A model generated the notes under the pieces. It worked only from the letters and a program-made list of their open reading frames with translations, ran no database searches and was not told where the DNA came from. DNA of 64,000 nucleotides from Bryum argenteum. Its lineage: Eukaryota; Streptophyta; Bryopsida; Bryales; Bryaceae. The DNA lies in assembly GCA_037043015.1 (NCBI GenBank), contig CM073322.1:15945601-16009600 (forward strand), read 5' to 3'. Shown one piece after another: positions 14,450-23,855 of this stretch. Every line of letters starts with the position of its first letter. The stretch's first letter is position 1. The position numbers and the translations under genes were made by a program.

Positions 14450-14580
14450 CACTACTAGAGTTTGGGGGGGTTAGTGATGTGGAGCACATGGCAAACGTAG
14501 TGTACATTGGAAATGCACAAAGTGAAGGTTTGCCATGTGCCCACATGACTAGCACATGGCAAACGTTTGCCATGTGCTAT
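14450..14580 (+). repeat. CACTA-like terminus with subterminal motif array and a 30-bp perfect palindrome
   Basis: CACTACTAGAG at 14450-14460 matches the usual start of plant CACTA (En/Spm) elements. Within the next 130 bp the motif GCACATGGCAAAC occurs four times in both orientations (about 14486, 14530, 14551 and 14566). Plant CACTA elements carry similar subterminal repeats of TTTGCCGTGTGC type. The last two copies form a perfect 30-bp palindrome at 14550-14579. No matching opposite terminus was seen, so this is an end fragment or a truncated copy. Confidence 0.45.
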
Positions 14581-15260
14581 GTAGATAAGGCCAAATTACC
14601 TAGGTAAGATAAATAAGGTAAAACGGTAAACTGAAATTGTGCATGACATGTGTCGAATTTTCATGACTTTAGGGTTTGAAGAATTCCTCACAAATCATGT
14701 ACTTGATACAAAGATTTTGCAGAATGTAGTCATGGTGTAGATTAAGAACAATTTGTATTGTTTAATAGAAAATCTACATTTGTGGAAGTGTACATTGTAG
14801 GAAATATGTACATATCTAGCTATCTATCTACATCTCAAATCTACGCAATTTGCATCACGCTCCGTACGCCTGAAGTTGGAGCCAAGCTGCTGCTTGATCG
14901 GTGCAGAACAGACCTTCCTTGCGCGTTCAATTACGATGTAATCATTCATAGCAGAATACCTGCTGAACGAATTTTCGGAATGAAGACAGTAGAGAATGGC
15001 GCATTTATCGATTCAAATGGTCGTTTAGAATCATCCGCTCAGTATCTCCACCGAGTGGGTCATTGAATGCTACCTCCTCCGCATGGCTAACAATGCTGAC
15101 CATCCAAAGTACAAATCCAGAAATGAGGATACAAAGCACTAGAAATTTGAATGTATAGCGGCAAATATACCGTAACACACCGATAGCGGATAAAACTTAC
15201 AAAAAAGAAAACACATAGAAGATTTCGTGAATATATTTACTCACTGTACTGTAATCATAC
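14581..15260. other. Non-coding interval between CACTA-like end and TIC40 relic
   Basis: There is a weak open frame at 14758-15066 (TTG start) without any recognisable domain. The expected 3' exons of the neighbouring TIC40 copy, which would lie here on the minus strand, could not be recognised. Confidence 0.4.
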
Positions 15261-15988
15261 CTTTTGATGTGCAGTTCGAAAATTCCCCGGATTCTGCATC
15301 TCTCACTGCGAGCAAACATCCTTGCTAGATTAGCCTTCAGTCGTGAAGTTTCTGGGAAAAAAAAAAAAACTACCGTGAAAAGAGTGATGGCATCTGATTG
15401 AAATCTATGAGAATGCGTAGAATGAAGGATCACTCACATTTGAAAGTAGTTGGGTTCCTCATTTCTTCGGGCAAGTACCTACAGAGGTATCAAACAGAAA
15501 CATAGCCACCCAGAAAGTTAGAAAACGAGCATGCTTTCATGACGGAAGGTAAGTGTATACTCCTGGAGGAGTAAAAAGCCTTACGGATAAACCGTCTTCT
15601 GGACAGTCGGATCCTCCATCATCTTTTCCAGTTGCTCCACACTGAAAATTGTCTGTCCCTTCCCCTTTGCGGCATTGGTCCAGGCTGTTAACAACCACCA
15701 ACCTCATCAATGTGTGCTAGCCAAGAGTCCCCTTACAAAAGCAAGACAAGTAACTTTCTAGGATGAACATACAGCAGAAAACAGAAAGTCAGGAAGAGAT
15801 GAGAAGCCGAAGTATTACAACCATTGGATGATGGTCCTGCTCCTGCACCACTGTTGCTTACATCCGCATCTGCGAAGAAAGGCCTAGCATGCTCTGATGC
15901 AGACGAAGTTTGATCGTTGAACCTTGCCGCGGCGTGCTACTCCCTCTCACTAATATGTCATCGGCGTTGACATCGGTAAAAGCTAAGA
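15261..15988 (-). pseudogene. TIC40: Broken TIC40-like gene copy (STI1/NP-repeat region)
   Basis: Successive minus-strand exons are visible: 15988-15822 (starts AFTDVNADDILVR and ends FFADADVSNSGAGAGPSSNG), 15684-15585 (AWTNAAKGKG, then SVEQLEKMMEDPTVQK), 15478-15438 (PYLPEEMRNPTTFK) and about 15300-15261 (MQNPGNFRTAHQK). The order and phases match TIC40, the inner-envelope co-chaperone of chloroplast protein import. The block around LEKMMEDPTVQK and YLPEEMRNP is diagnostic. Lesions: a one-base frame change inside the first exon (a stop precedes the FFADADV frame), and at the conserved Trp codon after TTFK no splice choice restores the family sequence (one gives TAG, the other shifts frame). 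The C-terminal domain is missing. A distant 5' exon may lie at 17575 (see the next entry). I read it as a duplicated, decaying copy. Confidence 0.75.
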
Positions 15989-17203
15989 ATCACACGAACA
16001 AAAGAACAACTATCAGGAAGCAGCCCCACAACATTCGCAATTCAAACTGCCTCCACGACACACGTAACTAGATAAAACGATAGATGAGAGATTCGAATCG
16101 TACCCTTCATAACGAAGTCCTTTCGCAATAACAGGAAATTGTGTGAAATGTTACTTTGCATGACTAGAGATATTCATCAATTCCTAGCTTATGCACTTGA
16201 CTGTTGAGAGTTTCGCAGGTTGACAGTTGCTCGTACAATTAGAGGTAGTCAAATTCGAAACCATGATGACCGGAATGAAAGACTTGTGCGAATTCGTACC
16301 TGTGACCGCCAATAGTGGTCTCATCGATAGGTCGAAAGTACCCAATACCCGGTTGCAGCCGCTCGAGGGCATGCAAGAGGCCAACAGTAACAGCAACGGA
16401 GTCACAGCCGACACCGCCAATAGTGTGATGAATGTACACACTGTTACTATGCGCTTCTCGGCAAGGGACAGTCCAGCGACAAAAACCCAACAAAGACAAA
16501 GGCGGAAAGCTGCCTAAACCCCCCGCGGGCACATGCTGCTATTGTAATCCCGCTAATACCTCGTCTCGCACCACTCGCCTCGCCTTTTTCTCCAACACCC
16601 TCAACATCTTGCTCTCTTCTCTCCCTCCCTCTCGCTCAATTCCTCATCATCTCAATCATCAACTATGGATTGCGAGCACGGATTGAAAGACTGGATGGCT
16701 CGATGGAATGGAAAAGTGTGCTTGAGTGACCAGACAATTGGTGTGAGGAATGAGATCGGTGTTGGAAAGCGGCGAGGAGAAGACCAATTCCGGGGTGTAG
16801 CGACAGATGGCTATGGCGGAAGAGGCCATGAGGAAGGTCTGGTGTTGCAATCGGTCAGAGTGTAAACCGTCATCATATGATTCCTCCGCTGCCTAGATCG
16901 AAAATATCGAAACAGTTACGGGACTTCTGCTCACCGAAATTTCGATCAGTCACGACTGGTGTGCTCTAATTTTGATGCATGGAACAGAGCACTTGGCGAG
17001 TCGATTTTAACGACGTGCTCCTCCTTGTCCGAGGCATATGGCTTCAGGTCGGTATAGCATGAACATAGACATCCGATTCACCAGGTTCGAAAGCGACTGT
17101 ATGACTCGAATCTGCCCCTCTTCTGGCATTCCATCATCATTCACCTGCACAGATTGGCACAAAACTGCTCACACTTATATCCAAAGTCATCATCTTTCCT
17201 TCG
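15989..17203. other. Possible intron or intergenic DNA of the TIC40 relic
   Basis: Short frames occur on both strands (for example the minus-strand frame 16239-16532) with no domain. If the minus-strand frame starting at 17575 belongs to the TIC40 copy, its membrane-anchor exon should be here, but I could not identify one. Confidence 0.3.
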
Positions 17204-17575
17204 TTATACCACACCCCATTTTTCATAATAAACCGCCAATTCGACGAGATTAAGATCGAGAAGATTCTGCTCTTGTATCTGGGAGCCATAAACACTGATC
17301 TCCAAAGCCTTGGCAGAATATTTGTCTGGAACGGTGTTGTTGTCGGTGTTACCCCATGCGAAGGGGATGGAGCTGGCAACGCCAACAGCATTGTTGTTGT
17401 CCATGTTTGACATCGCATCCACAGAGCTTATCTCGGATACTCTTCTGGAGGCAGGCCAGATACTAGCCAAGTCGTTGTCAATCATGGAGCTCCGTAATGT
17501 AGGACGGTTGGCCTTGCGTGCATAGGGTAAGAGCTGGCCCGTACTCTGTAAAAAGATCTGGCTGGAAAGCGCCAT
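17204..17575 (-). pseudogene. Minus-strand open frame with transit-peptide-like start, possibly 5' part of the TIC40 copy
   Basis: From the ATG at 17575 the frame reads MALSSQIFLQSTGQLLPYAR, then a Ser/Arg/Asn-rich stretch with few acids at first, resembling a plastid transit peptide, and runs to a stop at 17204. It lies on the same strand and 1.6 kb upstream of the recognisable TIC40 exons. The frame itself continues upstream to 17707, so the start is a guess. I do not recognise the sequence as a defined domain, and the link to TIC40 is inference from position and composition. Confidence 0.2.
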
Positions 17576-17707
17576 GTCGAAGAACAGGACGCGACATCTT
17601 GCGTCCGCATGAAACACAGCAACCTCTTGAAAATTTACATTGCGCTGACTATCTGCAACCAATACATCTTGCTTGGAGTAATCTTCCACAATGACTTCGA
17701 GCATCAT

Positions 17708-19214
17708 AAAAATTTAAGACAAGATAGAGTAGGAAGCATCAAAAGTCTCTTATGAAGTAAAAGGATGTTTTGGGAAAACTGACCGGCAGGGCTGGGGAGA
17801 GGCGTTTCGAGCATCAGTCCCGCTGGAGAAGTGATGATTTCGGTGCTTTTGTCTTGGATTTGCAGGTGCGTGCTTTACAATCTGCTTGCATCTACTGGGG
17901 CTCAGAAAGAATGGATGGAGGAGGGAGTTGTCGATGTTTTAGTAGGGGTTGAGTGGAGTGGCTTCCTGGTAGGCAGGTGCAGGTCGACTGAAATGATTTT
18001 GCAACGCGCTTCTGGCCATCTGAACATCGCACACAAACGTTGTGCGTGCCTAGGCGTATGGCGCATCTGGCTCAGCAATCAGAAACTGCGAGGTGTCAAA
18101 TGCTAGATTGCTCACTCTACAGCTTCCCTCGTATGGTGGCGAAGATAAAAATGCAGAATGAATGTCTACACTGTGGATGAAAAACTGCATTGTCATCCAT
18201 ACTTTCATAAAAGGGGAAGTAAGTAGGGATTTACCCTCTCCCTGCCCATCTCTTACTTGCATGTTTGTGATGTGTTCACATCACAAAACCCCCCTCATCC
18301 TAGTAGTGTTCGTCTTCTTGTCGCCGATTGTAGGAGCCTAGTTCTCCTCTGTCAAGAGCGCCACGCCACAAATGTCTCGAGTGCCTCACTCCTAATCTCT
18401 ATGCTCAAAACTCCACATCAAGCTCTACTATCACCTATTCTCGCAAACAACACTTTCTTCACAAACTTTGCCAATAGCTTACAAGCGTCTTGCAGCTCAG
18501 TTAGGACAAAAGTTAAACGTGAGAAATGAGAACGACGATCTAACTGTCAGGATGAAATGTCAGGATGAAAAATCATAAATATGGATGATTATGAGTTGTT
18601 AATGGATGAAATCATGAAAATCTTCATCCATCCCATATAAGACAAAGTCTTGATGCTTTCATCAGCTATTGCCTTGGATGAAAGCTATCGTAAGAATCTC
18701 ATCTCCACTCTTGCAAAATCAGCACACAAAAGTACCTCCACAACACTTCTAAACACTAACTTTTGAAATTTTGAGTGTCCTAACTACCTCACATGCACTT
18801 ACAAGTGAAATAAAATTTTTCTAAAGTCATAATAAAGTGTAGAGAAAACTGAGTGTGGGTACAAAAACTGTACTAGTGACTTAAGTCAAACCATACACAA
18901 TCACCATGAAGGTGTGTTAAGATGTAAAGATAGTTAGAAATAAAAGCTCCTTTGCAAGCTCAATTTTAAAAAGGTGAGCCTTCGAAGCTTTTCTTCCTTT
19001 AAGTACTAAGGGCCTCCCAAAGGACTAATAAGAGCCTATCTATCCTACTCCTCCCTATCCTATCTCACCTTCCCGTGGTGAAAACAAGTCGTACGATATT
19101 ATTTGGAGGATTGCTACACTATTCCTGATAGGAGCAAAACAAAACATTAGGGAAGTATGGAGAGCCGTTGGTTACATTCTTATTCAAGTAGATCTAACAA
19201 GAAGCAAGCGAGCT
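17708..19214. other. Intergenic DNA containing a GGATGAA-rich stretch
   Basis: No supported gene. From about 18540 to 18690 the motif GGATGAAA recurs several times in both orientations. A related cluster in mostly inverted orientation lies at about 21525-21575, so the two may be ends of one element. Confidence 0.35.
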
Positions 19215-19464
19215 ACAAATTATTTTGACAAAGACCATGATTATAACTTTGTTATTACAAACTATTATAGATTCAAATACAAGGTTTTTGGATATTTTTG
19301 CTGGATATCAAAATGTACTATATGATGCTAAATTATTTTTAAATTCATCTTCTAAAGATATGGTAGCCCACGGTGAACGTCTTTATGGTATACATCGAAT
19401 TATTAGTCATGTTCCTATTTCTACGCTTTTACTAGGTGATGCTGATTATACACAAAATACATAG
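19215..19464 (+). pseudogene. PIF/Harbinger (HARBI1-like) nuclease fragment, frameshifted
   Basis: One frame gives TNYFDKDHDYN. About 25 bases on, a second frame gives LLLQTIIDSNTRFLDIFAGY, then a spacer and HVPISTLLLGDADY. This is the order in the DDE_4 nuclease of HARBI1-like transposases: YFDRDHDY, then LQAVVDSNxxFLDI, then a small G-rich or N-rich segment, then LLGDAGYP. The conserved Asp residues in DSN and GDADY are kept, but the frame changes near 19240 and the C-terminal part is absent. It is an inactive relic. Confidence 0.7.
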
Positions 19465-20911
19465 ATGCTAATTCTTATTCTAGATCATAATTTGGCAAGA
19501 ACTAGCTATCAATTCAACTTCAACATTTTTACGTTTTGGTTAGACTGATTTAATAACTTAAAATAAAAATTCGAGGTGATTTTTTTTCTAGAGGTGAGAA
19601 TAGGGTAAAGTAGGTGTGTAAAAATTGTATTCTTTGATTCAATCTTTTGAGTTGTGTAGTGTTAATTGAAGTTTTGAAATTCAAAACAGGCAGAACGGGT
19701 CGAGTTCTAAGTTAACAAGAGACTAGGGCACAAAGTGGGTAGTAAAGACAACCAGAAAAGGAAATGGAGATAGGTCATGGAATTTAGGGCGGAGTTTACA
19801 ACAATCCTACAATTCTAACGAAACAAAAGCCAGCAGTAGGCCGCCTACTACTGGTGCAGAGGACGTTGTTGTCCAGCGCCCACCGGAGAGAAGCCGACGG
19901 GCGACCTTCGGTCTGGAGGGACTGGGGTTGCTGGGGCCAATTTAGTTGGACTCTATGTATCACATCAGATGGGCGATCAAGTAACTATGGATCGTCTTGA
20001 CTAAGGCAAATGTGCACAAGATCAACAAGCTCCACTACTGTCAAAAATTGAATGCTTATTCTCTTATCCAGCTACTTTTGGCAACAGACTTTATTTGAGT
20101 AAAAGTCTCATACAGACAATTATGAACTTTTGCATGATGACATAATAGCTGTAAGAGAAGACCTGTGAGGTTAAATCCCGGTGTTCCGGTTCTAACTCAC
20201 AAGTTGGGCCGTGGGGGGAGGTGCAAGCAAACAACCTTTCAAGCAATGGACACCAAACTTCATACATACATGCAATTTCTAGTTTGGATTCACAAGGAGA
20301 CACAACCATTCATTCAAGTCTCCATTTAATGCAAAACAAGTAGCTCCAGCAGTGAATTGAGTCCGCCAAGCCTCCCTAGGAGGTTCAAATAACCCTCATT
20401 TGACCACCAAGGGCCTAGGGCTCAATTATGGGCACAAAATGACCAAAAGGAACACTTAAGGCCTCTAAAACACATATGGACTAAGAGGTCCAGCACACAA
20501 TTTAGGGCTGAAAAGGGGTTGCAAATCACATCAAAGCACCTTCTACCTCAAGCCTAAGCACCCAATCAGCATATGAGTGCCAACAATCAACTAAACATGC
20601 AATTCTCCACCACTAACACAATTTTAGGGTTAATTGGAGAATTTTGGGCAGCGCTTCCGCGCGGTTCCCTCACACGAATTCAAATCATGACACACGACAA
20701 TCAAACCAGCATACACAAGCAAGAAAACACACATTCATACATGAAACTACAACACAACATCACCAATTCAAGCTGCAACCCAAACATGTTTTTGGGCAAC
20801 AAATTGCCATTTTCCAAAGCATTCATGCATCTAACCCCACTAGGGTCGTTGCACACACAATCTAGCTACTCAAGAGTGTCACAATTACATCAAAGGAGGA
20901 TGAAATGGGGC
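19465..20911. other. Intergenic DNA, no supported gene
   Basis: Frames such as 20573-20959 (+) are Asn/Gln/His-rich without a domain. This stretch may be the interior of a decayed DNA transposon together with the Harbinger fragment, but I see no boundaries that prove it. Confidence 0.35.
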
Positions 20912-21270
20912 TTCCCTCAATCTGCCGCCACCAGTAAGGTCCCTTCGGTAAAACGATGATTTCTCCCTCGTCCTTGCTCCAATGGGGGCGAGCTTGGTCC
21001 CGTTAGAAAGAAAACTTGACAATGCTCCTGGATCTCTAAGGCACGCCCCCAATTCCTTGCCAATCATGAGATCTCGTCCTTTAAAGCCGACCCTTCAACT
21101 CTGCCGTCACCAGTAAGGGTACATTGGTAGAATTGTGATTTCTTCCTCGTCCTTGCTCCAATGAGGGCAAGCTTGGTCTTGTTGGAAAGAAAACTCGACA
21201 ACGCTCCTAGATCTCTAAGGCACGCCTCCCAATTCTTCGCCAATCGTGAGATCTCGTCCTTCAAAGTCGG
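20912..21270 (-). repeat. Two tandem 179-bp units with decayed coding potential on the minus strand
   Basis: Unit 1 covers about 20912-21090 and unit 2 about 21091-21270. The offset between equivalent bases is 179, and the units are roughly 85 percent identical by eye. On the minus strand both encode versions of a heptad-like segment (LKDEISRLAK, then CLRDLGALSSFLSN, then TKLALIGARTR). Unit 1 carries a CGA to TGA change and a one-base loss relative to unit 2. I do not recognise the protein. It may be a fragment of a repeat-encoded protein with a coiled coil. Confidence 0.75.
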
Positions 21271-22739
21271 CAGCCACTCCCAAATTGAAAACTCCAACCC
21301 TTCTATCTTCTCTCCCAACCTACCCACACTCACACCCACATGCAACGAATCCACACATCCTACTTGCAAGTTTTTTCGTGTTAGACCACCCAACTCTATT
21401 TTGCATAGCTACAACCTAAAAAAACTCCCACACACACACACACACCCTCTTCCCCCACCAACTTCTCAAAAAAAACTCTCAACCCTAACTCTCCTTCCTC
21501 TCCCTAGTCGTGCACTTGGATGTGGTAGAAATTCATCCGGTTCATCCGGATGAAACTTGTTCATCCAGCATTTCATCCGCAGGGTTTACTAATTCCCTAG
21601 TTTATTAACTAGGAGGAATCTTGAGCATTTATGAATAATGATAAAGTAATAAAACATAACCCAAAAACATGACTTGAAACCTAGACGCAAGTTAATATTA
21701 CTAATTTAGGATAGAACAAACAACCACCGGACCATTTAAGCAAGACCCCTCCAATAATCATAGAAATTCCGGAACCCGAAGGAATTAGCCTAAATGTCCC
21801 CATTGGGTGTTTTGAACATAAAAATATTGGTCTAATGCTTATATATAGTGTTTCAAACAAGCGTGAACCGTTTCGGCGGTTCACAAGACCCAATATTGCT
21901 TTCTTGCACGTCTCAATTTACGTAACATTTTACATTTCTTACATTTCTTCTGCTTAGAAATTCATAAGAATTCAAGATTTTACATTTTTTGAAAAATAAA
22001 TTTATGCAAAAAACAAAATACTATGTACACATATGTTTACATATGTATTGGATTAAAAGGTACCAATATATTTTTGGTACCATATTCATTTTCATTTAAG
22101 CTAAAATTTTGCTTGCTTTTATACCTCCCCATCAACACAATTTAGATGAAGGTTCTAGAAGCATATGTAGTCAAAAATCTTTTGCATGCATCTTCACAAC
22201 TTGGTTTGTTATATGAAGATAAATGAGGGAGAAATGTTTGTGTTACCCAATAGTTTATTATGTAAAAGAGGTGCAAACTCTGATGTTTGTGAGAGTTGCA
22301 ACTATCTCTTGGCAACCCCTCCATTGTTTTTGACACGTTATGATTTTGTTCACAGATCTGGTGTCTTCAATTTGCATGTGAGTCACCCTCACTGTCATAT
22401 TAGAACGGCTCAGTCTAAGCATGAGGACACGCCCTAAGGCACCACAAGCTTGGATTGGTAGTTGGGGCTTATGGCTGGAAGAATAAAGGTTGTGAGTTTC
22501 ATTTCTAAAGTCAGTATAGAGCTTACCACCTTAGCTCATCCAACAATGATAGGTGGTTTATTGACCTTATAATATGAACATCTCATAAAATTTTAAAGAG
22601 AAGTAGAAATGTTGATCATCTCTTAGATGGTGGTGACTAGGTAAGAGCTTTAAAGTCTTTTGGAGGATACCATGTGAGTGTCTCTGAAAGGCTAGTTACT
22701 AGACACAAATTAGCTTATTGTTCACCTTGAGAGGAATTA
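21271..22739. other. Intergenic DNA with a short CA microsatellite
   Basis: A (CA) tract lies at about 21430-21446. The GGATGAA cluster at 21525-21575 may be a transposon edge. The rest is AT-rich and has no recognisable gene. Confidence 0.4.
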
Positions 22740-23852
22740 AAGACGCTTTACACTATGGCCGAAGGTCGAGAGGCCATCGATTCCAACCAATGAAATTGCA
22801 CGAAACTATAGTCGTGGCCTCTCGAGCCTTCACACTGTAAGCCAAAGTCCAAAGGCCATCGCAAGCAAAATCGCTTATGTGGCAGCACTTTTTAACTAAA
22901 GTGACGGCCTCTCGGCATTTGTTTGGGTCCTGCAAAAAATGCAGGACCCAAACAAATGCCGGAAGACAGTCACATTTTATTTATTAAAAGATTCAGAAAG
23001 TGACAAAAACTGCAGCCCTTGTGTTGTGCTCGAATTAAATGAATCAGCTTCAAGGGCCACTAGGACTTTTTAAACTATTTTGCTACAGTGCATACCACCT
23101 TACTAGCTCACTCCTCCTCAACGTCATGCAGTAAACACATCTACCAAGACGGAACCCAAAAGCATCCCCGACATGGGGTGAGATTGATCATTTTTTGTTT
23201 TTAATTTTTAAATTTAGGATCACTCAATGTATCAATCAGTTGAGAGAAATTGACATACAGATGATTCATTCTTTTGATATACTTTTGAAAAATATTACCT
23301 TAAGTTTCTTGTACGTATCCTTGGTACGGATTTTTTCCCCTTCTAATTGCCTTGAGAATAAACAGCTTTTTAAGGTTTTCTAAATGTACGGGGAGGGAGA
23401 GATAGTGGGTTTCTAAAACTTGCAAATTTTTGCATTCCCAAAATACCCACAATGACATACTTCATGACCATGGAAATTAAAAGTAATACTAGAATGCATT
23501 CTCTTCTAAAATTCATAATTAGAGAAGATAAGTGAATAAAAAAAAAAAAAATAAATGAATTGATAAATAGATAAATAGATTGAAGCCAAACAAATGGTAT
23601 GGGTTTGGACTTTGGGCTTGGCCTTTGGAGGCTTCACACTCTGGCCGTCCAAGTTGAGAAGCCGTGAGAGTTCATGGCCAAAGCTTTGGACTTTGGGCTT
23701 GGCCTTTAAAGGCTTCACACTATGCCCCGCCAAAGGCTCTAATTACAATATTTTATTGGTTATTTTCAGTAAATTTTTTTGGACTCTCAACAAAGTTTGG
23801 ACTCTCAATTCCACGGCCTCTCGACTTGGACGGCCATAGTGTGAAGCGGCCC
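22740..23852. mobile_element. Tourist-like (PIF/Harbinger-type) non-autonomous element, TTA target duplication
   Basis: The left end AAGACGCTTTACACTATGGCC starts at 22740 and the right end, read on the minus strand, is GGGCCGCTTCACACTATGGCC ending at 23852. They are imperfect inverted repeats (about 17 of 21). TTA flanks both sides (22737-22739 and 23853-23855). TTA duplications and GGGCC-type ends are typical of PIF/Harbinger MITEs. Further internal direct copies of the terminal motif lie near 23630 and 23710, plus a perfect hairpin at 22913-22961. No transposase is encoded, but a Harbinger nuclease relic lies 3.3 kb away. Confidence 0.65.
22913..22961. repeat. Perfect 22-bp hairpin with a 5-nt A loop
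   Basis: The arm 22913-22934 (starts CGGCATTTG, ends TCCTGCA) is followed by AAAAA and its exact reverse complement at 22940-22961. It lies inside the Tourist-like element. It could form a very stable hairpin in RNA or extruded DNA. Confidence 0.95.
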
Positions 23853-23855
23853 TTA

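Noticed and set aside
16239-16532. 97-codon minus-strand frame with a hydrophobic start
   Set aside because: Overlaps two other frames of similar length, has no domain and shows no conserved splice context with the TIC40 exons.
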